Counted from the first letter of the stretch, positions 1 to 7,759 are shown. The stretch: 9,203 nt of DNA from CAZPZZ01 sp964591245 (GCA_964591245.1 CAZPZZ010000158.1:1-9203); one strand, 5' to 3'. Numbers and translations are program-made. The notes: generated from the sequence alone by a model not told the origin.

Positions 1-1905
1 AACTGCTATCGCGGTCCTCAGCCTCCGGGCTCACCCGTCTATGACCTGCGACGGACCGTGACCCACGCCTTGGGTCACGCCCTTGGGCTTACCCATCCGG
101 ACGCGGCACATCAGTCCTCGGGGGCCCGCATGCAGGCTGACCTTGGCAATGTGGACACCTTGCAGTTCAACGACCGTCAGCGCGCCAGGGCCCTCACGGA
201 CGCGGCGACAGTAGGCATCCCATTCCCGCCACGGAATGACGCGCTCGCGTTCTTTCTGCATCTGGAAACCGAATATCGAGATACGCTGCGCCGACCTCAG
301 ACGAATACCGGGTACGTCGACGCGGAAGGTTCCGCGGTGTGGTTTCCGGAGTGGTTGCGGTATCTCCTCCATGGATGTGAGGCACCCGAGGCCACTGTGC
401 GCGTCCTCCTCCAGATTCGGGGCCAAGGCGTACAACCGGTGTGTAGCGAAATGACCTCAACGGATTATGCGTTTCCTCCCAGAAATCTCTCGCTGGAATT
501 TCTTGAGGCGCTAGACACGTTTTACCGGGACGAATTGCGGCGCGAGGTCCAATTCAGTCATGTCGACCTTGAGGGAAAGGCCGTATGGCTACAGGAATAC
601 CTCCGGTACCGGGTCGAGGGCGTGAGCGATACCGACGCTCGCGCACAGATCGTCTCGCACATTGCACAGGCGGCTCCTCCTGCCCCACCGGAGGGTCCGC
701 TCTCAGACCCGACATGGCCGGAGGGCGTGGGCTCGTCACGCTTCGGCCAACTGGTGGGTGGTTCGGTTCCCAGACGCGGCTGGAATATTGCGTTCGATGG
801 TGCATGGGTCCGCCCACATCCCGGACCCTTTATCTGGGGCAATATTGAAAGTACTCCGGGCGTGTACCACTGGGACGCGCTGGATCGCTTCGTCTCCGAG
901 TCTCAGAGTCTCCGTGTCGCCCAGTTAACCACGATCTGGCCATTCGCGCGGTGGGACCAGGAGTCATGTCACGGTGACCAACCCACGGCACAGAACGGGT
1001 TCCCGGAATTTGGCGACCGACTCTACGCCCCGTGCGACATGCCTGCGTACCTGGCCTGGTTGGGTGCCGTGGTCGAACGCTACGACGGTGATGGCGTGGA
1101 AGACATGCCCGGCCTCGCCTATGGCCTGCGTCACTGGGAGATTCTCAATGAACCAGGCATGCAAGGGCCACAACTGACGTTCTTTCAAGACCCGCCGGCC
1201 CGCTACCTCGAACTCTTGGAGCGCTCGTATACCGCCATCAAGACCGCGAACCGAGACGCCATCGTCCTGCCCGCCGGACAAGCCGGCATGCAGCCGACCT
1301 TTGTCGAATTCTGGGAACCGGTCCTCGCCGGTGCGAAGGGATTCTTCGACATCGGGAACATCCACTCGATCTCGAGCTCCGACGACTTCTTTTCGACGCA
1401 ATATCGCAGTTGGCTGGCGGACCAGGGCTACCCGTCGATGCCGTATTGGATCACCGAAGCCCTGGTAGGCCGTAGACCGCAGTCCCATCAACAGGCACTC
1501 AGCGCCGACGAACTGGCCCAACTGACCTTTACCAGTTACGCCAGCGCCTTTGCCGCCGGGGCCAACGTCATCTTCAACGTCGGCGGGCACGATCCTACCG
1601 GCGGTCCCGGTCTGGCCTCGGCGGCCACGTTTCAGCTGATGGCCCGGACGATACCGGACTTTACACGCGCAACCGCCTTGACGAACGCGAGCGTTCGTTT
1701 CGACATGCCAGACGATTCAGTCATCTACGCGCTCTGGGATGGTGCATCCCTCCCGGATACCGTGCTGGGCACGATCGAGGTCACCACCTATGACGGGATC
1801 ACGACCCGCGTAGAGCGCGCAGATCTTGATTCTGTACGCCCCGTATTTGTCTTGCCGACCCCGTCGTCTGGTAGCGACGGCGTCGGTAGCCCAGCTAGCC
1901 CGTAG
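1..1905 (+). CDS. Secreted multidomain protein, 5'-truncated: matrixin-like zinc-site remnant, two FPPRN repeats, clan-A-like glycoside hydrolase
   Basis: The reading frame is open from base 1, so the start lies outside the window. A GTG at 58 is not the start, because it falls inside the zinc-binding helix (visible residues PVYDLRRTVTHALGHALGL). Counting codons from base 1, residues 22-32 are HALGHALGLTH. This matches the metzincin HExxHxxGxxH pattern except that the catalytic Glu is Ala. A Met-turn-like SGARM follows (Met44). Residues 75-148 and 158-223 are two copies of an FPPRN...EYLRY domain. A Pro-rich linker leads to a TIM-barrel-like hydrolase domain from about residue 246, with WVRPHPGPFIW (269-279), TTIWPFARWDQ (310-320), NEP (Glu384, probable acid/base) and WITEA (Glu486, probable nucleophile). 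The spacing of about 100 residues between the two Glu fits retaining clan-A hydrolases; family and substrate are not assigned. The C-terminus is Ser/Gly/Pro-rich. The gene ends in an 11-bp convergent overlap with the next gene. The hydrolase assignment is fairly sure and the peptidase origin is likely. Confidence 0.8.
   Translation, partial: NCYRGPQPPGSPVYDLRRTVTHALGHALGLTHPDAAHQSSGARMQADLGNVDTLQFNDRQRARALTDAATVGIPFPPRNDALAFFLHLETEYRDTLRRPQTNTGYVDAEGSAVWFPEWLRYLLHGCEAPEATVRVLLQIRGQGVQPVCSEMTSTDYAFPPRNLSLEFLEALDTFYRDELRREVQFSHVDLEGKAVWLQEYLRYRVEGVSDTDARAQIVSHIAQAAPPAPPEGPLSDPTWPEGVGSSRFGQLVGGSVPRRGWNIAFDGAWVRPHPGPFIWGNIESTPGVYHWDALDRFVSESQSLRVAQLTTIWPFARWDQESCHGDQPTAQNGFPEFGDRLYAPCDMPAYLAWLGAVVERYDGDGVEDMPGLAYGLRHWEILNEPGMQGPQLTFFQDPPARYLELLERSYTAIKTANRDAIVLPAGQAGMQPTFVEFWEPVLAGAKGFFDIGNIHSISSSDDFFSTQYRSWLADQGYPSMPYWITEALVGRRPQSHQQALSADELAQLTFTSYASAFAAGANVIFNVGGHDPTGGPGLASAATFQLMARTIPDFTRATALTNASVRFDMPDDSVIYALWDGASLPDTVLGTIEVTTYDGITTRVERADLDSVRPVFVLPTPSSGSDGVGSPASP
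64..132 (+). other. Matrixin-type zinc-binding helix and Met-turn with catalytic Glu replaced by Ala
   Basis: The three zinc-ligand His codons are at 64-66, 76-78 and 94-96, in the metzincin spacing, with the conserved Gly (85-87) and a following HPD. The codon after the first His is GCC (67-69, Ala), where active peptidases have GAA or GAG (Glu). The Met-turn Met is at 130-132. The spacing and the preceding YDL match matrixins. The substitution predicts zinc binding without peptidase activity; that is inference. Confidence 0.7.
223..444 (+). repeat. FPPRN repeat domain, copy 1 (protein-level repeat)
   Basis: The translated repeat starts FPPRNDALAFFLHLETEYRD and runs through GYVDAEGSAVW and EWLRY to QGVQPVC. 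It shares FPPRN, a Leu/Glu-rich helix with YRD.LRR, VD.EG.AVW and a final E(W/Y)LRY block with the second copy. I recall similar unnamed modules in secreted proteins of Acidobacteriota-like bacteria, but cannot attach a family accession. The role is unknown; its place between a peptidase-like domain and a hydrolase suggests a structural or adhesive module. Confidence 0.7.
472..669 (+). repeat. FPPRN repeat domain, copy 2 (protein-level repeat)
   Basis: The second copy begins FPPRNLSLEFLEALDTFYRD and continues with SHVDLEGKAVWLQEYLRYRV, ending before the Pro-rich linker. It aligns with copy 1 over about 65 residues but lacks the closing QGVQPVC segment. The DNA of the two copies has diverged clearly, so this is an old domain duplication rather than a recent tandem repeat. 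Confidence 0.7.
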
Positions 1906-2692
1906 TCAGACGTACGTGATATCCGGCGTACTTCCGCATGTTGATAACCGCGGTGTCAAATATCAGGTACTGTCCCTTGATACCCATCAGCGTCCCTTCG
2001 AGCCTGGGGATCTTGTCGAGATTATGAGCGCGGACCCGCTCCGGATACTCCAGGACGGGATACCGAATATCAAGCGAGGTGGCGTCCACCAGTCGCTGGC
2101 CAGGCAGTCCCTCTCCGGCCTGCCTGAACAGGTCATCGCGAATCTGGGCAAGATCTTGAACAGCCGGTGGTCCTTTCAACATCTTGCGCCAATCCGTCTT
2201 GTCGGACACAAACGCCTTGAGTGCCACCTCGGCCCGGCCCGCGTCCAACCGGGTCATCACCGTCAAGATCGGGAGGGCCTGGCTCGCCCCCTGGTCCATC
2301 CACCGTGTCCGCTGTTGCGGCTCCCGGGTAATCCCCACTTTGACGCCAGAGGAATTCGCCAGGTACACCGTGTGCGGAACCAAACAATGCGTCTCACCCC
2401 AGCCGGGCTCCCGACAGGTGCCTTGGTCGTAATGGCAGGTCTCCGGCTTCACCACGCACATATCGCAACACGCCAACGACCGCACGCACGGAAAACAGTA
2501 CCCCTGATTGAAGCTCTTGTTAATCTTACGACCGCAGGCAATACATCGAATTTCACCGAGAAATTCCAACGTAATGCCAAGCCCGAGGTGCGGATTCATC
2601 GGCACCCGGTCTTCCCCAACCGGCAATGCGTACTGGACCGCGTCGTCCAACCGGGTCTGCATCTTCTCAATTGCGCCTTCAACCACAGCCAT
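1895..2692 (-). CDS. DUF2797 family zinc-ribbon / GIY-YIG-like protein
   Basis: The 265-residue protein matches the DUF2797 family along its length. A Cys-rich block (C50xxC53, C66xxC69, C76xxC79, C86, C93, C103) contains the family signatures GRKINKSFNQGYC, CREPGWGE and KPETCH, and presumably binds zinc. It is followed by VYLANSSGVKVGITR (109-123) and TRWMDQGA (129-136), which resemble the N-terminal half of a GIY-YIG fold. The biochemical function is unknown; a nucleic-acid role is inference from the fold. The ATG at 2690-2692 is favoured because an in-frame TGA lies two codons upstream (2696-2698) and family members carry residues ahead of the KMQTRL segment. The ribosome site is poor: AAGG about 12 nt upstream. 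The gene is divergent from the methyltransferase on its right and its last 11 bp overlap the convergent hydrolase gene. It is full length, with no sign of damage. Confidence 0.88.
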   Translation of the reverse strand: MAVVEGAIEKMQTRLDDAVQYALPVGEDRVPMNPHLGLGITLEFLGEIRCIACGRKINKSFNQGYCFPCVRSLACCDMCVVKPETCHYDQGTCREPGWGETHCLVPHTVYLANSSGVKVGITREPQQRTRWMDQGASQALPILTVMTRLDAGRAEVALKAFVSDKTDWRKMLKGPPAVQDLAQIRDDLFRQAGEGLPGQRLVDATSLDIRYPVLEYPERVRAHNLDKIPRLEGTLMGIKGQYLIFDTAVINMRKYAGYHVRLTTG

Positions 2693-2895
2693 GGCTCACT
2701 CACACCTTCTCTGAAACAACACATTCTGGTACACCGGACCCGAGCCCGCTGCATGCCGAGCCTTTTCCCCAGACAACGACCGGCTATGATGACCCGAGTC
2801 GAACCTCGCAACGATTCCGCGCGGATTGGCCAGCCCATGGGACGGAACCACGAATCTCCAGGCACACTACCACCAATCCTCGGGTGACCAAGACG
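2693..2895. promoter_or_regulatory. Divergent intergenic region with a weak plus-strand -10-like box
   Basis: This 203-bp spacer separates the divergent DUF2797 gene and the RlmI-like methyltransferase, so promoters for both should lie here. The frame of the methyltransferase stays open back to about 2626, but its upstream translation is Thr/Pro/Arg-rich, matches nothing and overlaps the DUF2797 start, so I treat it as non-coding. TATGAT at 2785-2790 is a plausible plus-strand -10 box. Only TTTTCC (2763-2768) stands in the -35 position with a 16-bp spacer. I saw no convincing minus-strand promoter. Confidence 0.3.
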
Positions 2896-3909
2896 ATGAT
2901 ACGGGAGCTACTGGAAAACGCTCTGCTCACACGGCAAACCCTACTCGAGCAACTGCACGAGGAAGGAACGGATTGCTATCGTCTTTTTCATGGCGCCATC
3001 GAAGGGGTCCCAGGATGCACGATTGACCGCTACGGTCCCATCCTCCTGGTACAAACCTGGCGAGACCCGCTTCCGCCCGCCACCCTCGAGGCCATTGCGT
3101 CGACGGTCAACACGACGCTCAACCGGTCACTGCACACGGTCTGGAATCATCGTGCCCACAGCCGAGGCGGCGGACCTCCCGCCTTTCATACCTGGCATGA
3201 TCCTGGCGCCTTGCCGGAATGCCTCGGCCACGAACTGGGGCTCACCTATGACGTGCGTCCCAGACACCGTGGGACCGATCCGTTGTTGTTTCTTGATTTC
3301 CGGGTTGGGCGTCGTCGGATTCAACATGCCGGCGCCTCGACAGTTCTGAACCTGTTCGCGTACACCTGTGGAGCGGGAATCGTCGCTGCGGCGGCCGGTG
3401 CCAGAGAAGTCTGGAATGTGGACTTTTCCCCGGGGGCCCTGAATTTCGGAACCCGCAACGCAGAACTCAATGGCCTGACGGTCGGCCAGGGATTTCGCAT
3501 CATTCGAGAAGATGTCTTCCCCGTCGTCCGCCAGCTCGCCGGGCTGCCGATCGGTGGCCGGAGATCGATCCGTCGGCGACGCCCGCTTGCCGTGGCACCG
3601 CACGCGTTTGATCTCGTGATCTTGGACCCGCCGCGCTGGGCCAAGAGTGCCTTTGGAACTGTTGATGTGATTCGGGACTATGCAAGCCTCTTCAAGCCGG
3701 CCGTGCTGTCGACCCGACCAGGTGGTGCCATCCTGGCGACCAACAACGTCGCCTCGGTCAACCCGGACGAATGGAGCGACACCATGGTCCGGTGTGCGCG
3801 GAAGATCGGCCGCAGTGTTCGCAGTGTTGAATTCTTGTCGCCGGAAGCCGATTTCCCCAGCCCGGACGCGCGACCTGCCACAAAGATCGCCTGGTTCATC
3901 GTGGATTGA
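2896..3909 (+). CDS. RlmI/RlmK-like class I SAM-dependent methyltransferase without PUA domain
   Basis: The product is about 337 residues and resembles COG1092 23S rRNA methyltransferases. An N-terminal helical segment leads into DCYRLFHGAIEGVPGCTIDRYG, typical of the RlmI/K central domain. GTDPLLFLDFRVGRRRI follows, then SAM motif I VLNLFAYTCGAG (150-161), an acidic residue in WNVDFS, and motif IV LVILDPPRW with Asp244. The usual N-terminal PUA domain of RlmI is absent. In the motif VI region the sequence reads ILATNNVASV, without the Cys-containing SCS that RlmI-type m5C enzymes carry, so an m5C product is doubtful; rRNA as substrate is inference. ATG 2896 is chosen because homology begins just after it. 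An in-frame GTG at 2884 is an alternative, and neither has a clear ribosome site. It converges on the second methyltransferase gene across a 75-bp gap. Confidence 0.82.
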   Translation: MIRELLENALLTRQTLLEQLHEEGTDCYRLFHGAIEGVPGCTIDRYGPILLVQTWRDPLPPATLEAIASTVNTTLNRSLHTVWNHRAHSRGGGPPAFHTWHDPGALPECLGHELGLTYDVRPRHRGTDPLLFLDFRVGRRRIQHAGASTVLNLFAYTCGAGIVAAAAGAREVWNVDFSPGALNFGTRNAELNGLTVGQGFRIIREDVFPVVRQLAGLPIGGRRSIRRRRPLAVAPHAFDLVILDPPRWAKSAFGTVDVIRDYASLFKPAVLSTRPGGAILATNNVASVNPDEWSDTMVRCARKIGRSVRSVEFLSPEADFPSPDARPATKIAWFIVD

Positions 3910-3984
3910 GCGACGACTCACCCACCCTACCCCTACGCGCTCCGCGCCGGATCAATCACCAAGGACGCCGACGCGAGCAACGGC
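3910..3984. other. Convergent intergenic spacer
   Basis: This 75-bp spacer lies between two convergent methyltransferase genes. GATTGA (3904-3909, including the stop codon) can pair with TCAATC (3952-3957) across a 42-nt loop. GCGC/GCGC (3939-3949 region) could form a tiny stem. Neither has a U-tract, so I do not call a terminator. Confidence 0.4.
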
Positions 3985-4728
3985 TCACGCTCCCGGGGGC
4001 ACGCCGACCAAGAGGCGATTGTGGGGTGTGAGGTGAACCGGAATGGTCGAGGTCCAGACCCGATACCCGACCGCCCGGAGGCGCCCGGCCCGCACCGCAT
4101 CGATGGCCACTGCCCTCGGCATCCAGCCCGACATGCCACCGTCATCCAGTTCGCGATGATCATGGCAACAGGGCAGGACGGCAACGCGCGCCCGCGCTGC
4201 CATCGACCGCTCGAGCACTTGATCCGTCAAGTCGCCGCAAGCATGGACCGCGACGACCCGACTGGACTCGAGGATCTCCACCTCGTTCACTCCCACGCGG
4301 TCATACCGCACCCGAGCGCCAATGTCTGGCCAACGCTTGCTCAACACGGCCGCCAGGCGCTCGGCATTTGCGGGAAACTTCGGGTCCACGCAAACAGCAA
4401 ATGGGGTCCGGCGATCGATGAGCGCCACGAACCACGCCACAAGGCCGTGTCCACACGCCACATCGAGGACCGGTCCTCCCCTGGCCTTCCGTAGGACGCG
4501 TCGCGCCACCTCCCACGATTCGAAGAGCTCCTTCCGCGGAAGACAACGGGCTTCACAGACCGTACGCCCAACCTCATCCAACACGGTATCGCCATCAAAT
4601 TTGTGGCAATCATAGGGAGTCAAGCGCTGCTTGCTCCCAGGGTTCCAGCGCGGTCCCCCCGGAGGCGACGTGTCATGCCTCTCCAATTGGGGTCTCGGTC
4701 CAGACGTAATGCCTGAATCAGTGCTCAT
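3985..4728 (-). CDS. Class I SAM-dependent methyltransferase (Methyltransf_32-like)
   Basis: The product has 247 residues. After a disordered Pro/Gly-rich start come CEARCLPRKELFESWEVARR (58-77), SAM motif I VLDVACGHG (87-95), an acidic VCVDPKFP segment, VHACGDLTD (161-169), LPCCHD (185-190) and a C-terminal IPVHLTPHNRLLVG. The HACGDLTD and PCCHD motifs are typical of the methyltransferase group that includes GSTCD-like proteins and Pfam Methyltransf_32. Substrates of these bacterial members are unknown to me; the Cys-Cys-His may bind metal or serve in catalysis (inference). The frame is open to 4791, but the ATG at 4726-4728 is chosen because it overlaps the stop of the upstream gene by 11 nt (ATGAGCACTGA), a classic coupled arrangement, and only poorly conserved sequence precedes it. 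It is the second gene of a two-gene minus-strand unit and has no strong ribosome site of its own. Confidence 0.8.
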   Translation of the reverse strand: MSTDSGITSGPRPQLERHDTSPPGGPRWNPGSKQRLTPYDCHKFDGDTVLDEVGRTVCEARCLPRKELFESWEVARRVLRKARGGPVLDVACGHGLVAWFVALIDRRTPFAVCVDPKFPANAERLAAVLSKRWPDIGARVRYDRVGVNEVEILESSRVVAVHACGDLTDQVLERSMAARARVAVLPCCHDHRELDDGGMSGWMPRAVAIDAVRAGRLRAVGYRVWTSTIPVHLTPHNRLLVGVPPGA

Positions 4729-7700
4729 GCGTCCGCAAATATGCCAACAGGTCTGCCAATCCGTCGCCATCAAGCCCCTGTTCGAGACCATCGGGCATCA
4801 ACGAGCGCCCCTCAGCCCGGAACTCGCGGATCCCGTCTCTGGAGAGCACGTCCCGTTCTCCGTTCCCTCGGACCACGGTCAGACTGTTCGCGGTCTCGGC
4901 GATCAGGATCCCGTTCAGGAGTTCACCGTCCGTCGTCTCGATCAAATAATTCGCATATTCGGGAGCAAAGGCCGCGCTGGGGTCAAGGATTGAGGTTAGA
5001 AGATCTTCACGACCTCGCGCAAAGGCCATCCCGAGATCTGGGCCAACGGGATGTCCCACCCCCCGAAAGAGATGACACGGCGCACACAGGGTCGCGAAGT
5101 GCTCTTCCCCCTGGTCCGGATCTCCGGCTCGACCGAGCACCTCGGGAAGCCACTCGTCTACGACCGCCTGGCGATTGCTGAACTCGTGGTCACCGAAGAA
5201 GGCACTCGCTCGCCGCTGAATGTCCGCGGTTGACCGGTACAGGAGGCGCCGCCGCTGCCCAAAGTCGAGATTCAGTTCACCGACGCCAAGCCGCCCACCC
5301 TCCAGCGCGGAAAGGAGTAGCCCGTGAAAGGGCTGGTGCCCCAGCAGCATGTCGAGCACGACCGTCTTGACCGCCGGTGCATACCGACGCCAGCCGTCAA
5401 GCATGACGCCGCCCCGCTCAGGGGCGTCCGATGCCGCCAGCGCTCGTGCGGCCGCCACCTGCAAGACGGGAGGCGCCTGGGGTTCCATCAGTGCCAGCAA
5501 CGGATTCGACACCAGTTCATACGGCCCCAGCCCCAGTAACGCGATTTCCGCGATCCGCTCGTCGAGCGATACCTCTGTCGTATCGTTCAACGCGCGTCCG
5601 GCCGCCCGCACGATGGCCCGTCTCAGGGCCGGTAGACCTGGCAGATCAACCGCCACGGCAATGCGAGCCGCCGCCCGCACCACGGAAGACTCCGGCCACT
5701 CGAGTAATCGCTCCAGCGCACGAGCCAGCGTTGCCCCCTCCCGCCATGGAGTCGCAGCCGCGGCCAGGCCGTCTGCCGCTCCATCGAGCAAGGCACTGCG
5801 GACGGCATCATCGAGGGCCCGGCTACTCGCGCGATCGACGAGACGCCGCAGGCGTGCCGCGTTCTCAGGACCAGCCGCACTGACACCCATCGCGGCAAGC
5901 TGCCGCGCCGCCGCCAGCGCGCCCGGTTGCACGGTCCCGCCTCGTGCCTCGCCGGCACCATCGAGTACTGCCGCTAACCACCCCGAGTCGCCAGGCTCAA
6001 CCGCTGACAGAACCGCCGTACGAATCCACTCTGCCTCTACATCCTTGACCAAGATGGCCTGCAGGGCCTCGCGCGCCGCCGACGTGTCCCCCCCTCCCAA
6101 TGTCAGGGCGGCATGAAGCCGCACACGCGCATCCGGGTCACCCGACTTCGATGCCAGCGCTTCCAATACACCCGGATCGCTCAGAAAGCCCTCCGCCATG
6201 ACGCCAGCGTTCTCCCGCACTCCACTCTCCGGGTCCTCGAAGGCGCGACGCACGTCATCGCCCTGGAGAGCACCCAGCCCCGACAAGGTCCACAGCGCGT
6301 GCACGCGTCCAAGCGGTTGGTCCGTCGTGTGAAACAACGCCCGCAACAACGGCGCGGCCTCTACATCCCCACGCTCGACCAGGATCCGCTGGGCCGTATC
6401 CCGCCACCATTTGTTGGGATGCGCCAGGACGTCCACCAGGGTCTGGAGCGGAGCATCCCCCAGCGCCGGTCGCGCCCGCGGAACCCCGTCCTGCGGAACA
6501 ATCCGGTAAATGCGCCCCTTGTCATCCCCGGCCCGTAAGTCAAGCGTGGCCTCGACCACGTCCGGGATCCACTCGGGATGCTCGATGACACCGCGGTGCA
6601 TGTCCACGACGTATAACGCTCCATCCGGACCGGTCGAGAGACTGACCGGCCGAAACCAATTATCCCGACCTGCCAGCAATTCGAGGCCTTCCGCACTGCG
6701 GCTGGCCACGAAACTCGGCCCCTCGGGCCTCAACACATCTTGATGCACGACGTTCACGACGACGTCATTCACAAAGAGACTTCCCTCATAGCGGGCAGGA
6801 AGCCCACCTCCACCGTAGTAGGCAATCCCTGAACCGCCAGAAAAACGACCAGATTGGTTCGGATTATTGACCCGCGTCTGTGCGTCTGAGACCTGAAAGA
6901 GCGTTGCCGATTGACCGTGATCGCTGATCATGTCTCGCGTCGTGGACACCGAGAACCATGGATTCCGCTGCAGGTATGAGACCGGAAACACCATATGTTG
7001 CACATGGTTCACATTGTGCGTCCCGAACATACGCCCCCAGGCGTCGAATGCAATGCCATGTCCCCCCGTCGTTTCGAACGACGGCGCCATCACCCTGGTT
7101 GATGGATGGAAGCGAAAATCCAGCCCGCGAATGGACACCGGCTCCGAGCCAGACCCCACCGGGTAGCCACTGCCACCATTGCCCCCATTGGCGGCATACA
7201 CCCAGTTATCGAGGCCCCAGATCAGTCCGTTAATGTTGTGCTGGGTATTCTCTACCGGGAAACCCGAGAACAGCGCCTCACGGACGTCAGCGACGCCGTC
7301 GTCGTCGGTATCTCGCAACCACAGAATATCTGGAGGCTGGGTCACCAGCACCCCATCACGCCAGGGAAGCACCGAGGTGGGATACTGGAGGTTCTCCGCG
7401 AACACCGTCCAGGTCTCGAAATACCCGTCCAGGTCAAGATCCTCCAGGCGCTTGACGCGCCCCATGGGCAACGATGTCTCCGGTCGACTCGGGTACCCGC
7501 CCATCTCGACCACATACATCCGCCCATCGGCATCAAACGCGAGCCCGACGGGATCAACCACAGCAGGTTCGCTCGCGACCAATTCGAGTCGCACGTCCTC
7601 AGGGAGTCTCGCCGTCGCGATGAATGCCTCGGGGGAAAGTGACGTCCCGGACACCTGCTCATGCCCGCACCCCCAACTCAGACCCGACAACACCAGGCTC

Positions 7701-7759
7701 ACGACGCACCGACGCCACACTCCCATCCGCACGGTCAACCGGTCGACGGACAGCCTCAT
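4718..7759 (-). CDS. Exported membrane-bound dehydrogenase-type protein: beta-propeller, HEAT repeats, C-terminal cytochrome c domain
   Basis: The 1013-residue protein has three parts. A basic N-terminus and hydrophobic stretch (about 18-30) ending SWGC at Cys31 form an export signal; the Cys may be lipidated, although the lipobox is not canonical. Residues about 40-440 are a propeller of the TIGR02604 type (PVVDPVGLAFDADGRMYVVE, Asp-rich DTDDDGVADVRE, WGLDNWVYAANGG, GPDGALYVVDMHRG). The family's HPNKWWRDTAQRIL motif starts at His447. Residues about 450-830 are alpha-helical HEAT-like repeats. The C-terminus is a TIGR02603-type heme domain with CAPCH at 892-896 and a likely distal ligand Met988 in SLMPDGL. 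It should act in the periplasm as a PQQ- or metal-assisted sugar/alcohol dehydrogenase passing electrons to heme c, but substrate and cofactor cannot be read from the sequence. ATG 7759 is supported by a perfect ribosome site 6 nt upstream. No damage is visible. It leads the unit with the methyltransferase downstream. Confidence 0.9.
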   Translation of the reverse strand: MRLSVDRLTVRMGVWRRCVVSLVLSGLSWGCGHEQVSGTSLSPEAFIATARLPEDVRLELVASEPAVVDPVGLAFDADGRMYVVEMGGYPSRPETSLPMGRVKRLEDLDLDGYFETWTVFAENLQYPTSVLPWRDGVLVTQPPDILWLRDTDDDGVADVREALFSGFPVENTQHNINGLIWGLDNWVYAANGGNGGSGYPVGSGSEPVSIRGLDFRFHPSTRVMAPSFETTGGHGIAFDAWGRMFGTHNVNHVQHMVFPVSYLQRNPWFSVSTTRDMISDHGQSATLFQVSDAQTRVNNPNQSGRFSGGSGIAYYGGGGLPARYEGSLFVNDVVVNVVHQDVLRPEGPSFVASRSAEGLELLAGRDNWFRPVSLSTGPDGALYVVDMHRGVIEHPEWIPDVVEATLDLRAGDDKGRIYRIVPQDGVPRARPALGDAPLQTLVDVLAHPNKWWRDTAQRILVERGDVEAAPLLRALFHTTDQPLGRVHALWTLSGLGALQGDDVRRAFEDPESGVRENAGVMAEGFLSDPGVLEALASKSGDPDARVRLHAALTLGGGDTSAAREALQAILVKDVEAEWIRTAVLSAVEPGDSGWLAAVLDGAGEARGGTVQPGALAAARQLAAMGVSAAGPENAARLRRLVDRASSRALDDAVRSALLDGAADGLAAAATPWREGATLARALERLLEWPESSVVRAAARIAVAVDLPGLPALRRAIVRAAGRALNDTTEVSLDERIAEIALLGLGPYELVSNPLLALMEPQAPPVLQVAAARALAASDAPERGGVMLDGWRRYAPAVKTVVLDMLLGHQPFHGLLLSALEGGRLGVGELNLDFGQRRRLLYRSTADIQRRASAFFGDHEFSNRQAVVDEWLPEVLGRAGDPDQGEEHFATLCAPCHLFRGVGHPVGPDLGMAFARGREDLLTSILDPSAAFAPEYANYLIETTDGELLNGILIAETANSLTVVRGNGERDVLSRDGIREFRAEGRSLMPDGLEQGLDGDGLADLLAYLRTHEH

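Noticed and set aside
58..60. GTG at 58 as the start of the first gene
   Set aside because: It lies just before the zinc helix, and the upstream codons (YDLRRT) continue the domain in an open frame back to base 1.
964..1590. 208-codon minus-strand open frame within the hydrolase gene
   Set aside because: It is antisense to a well-supported domain, its translation matches nothing, and long antisense frames are common in GC-rich genes.
1826..2887. 353-codon plus-strand frame across the DUF2797 gene
   Set aside because: It runs antisense to a clear DUF2797 protein, and its His/Arg/Pro-rich translation has no domain pattern.
2626..2895. N-terminal extension of the RlmI-like methyltransferase
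   Set aside because: It would overlap the divergent DUF2797 start, is Thr/Pro/Arg-rich and shows no PUA-like pattern, so the later ATG 2896 is preferred.
3127..3921. 264-codon minus-strand frame under the RlmI-like methyltransferase
   Set aside because: It is antisense to a recognised enzyme core, with no plausible domain of its own.
5349..6116. 255-codon plus-strand frame under the HEAT region
   Set aside because: Its Ala/Ser/Arg-rich composition mirrors the antisense of Ala-rich HEAT repeats; it has no motif and no ribosome site.
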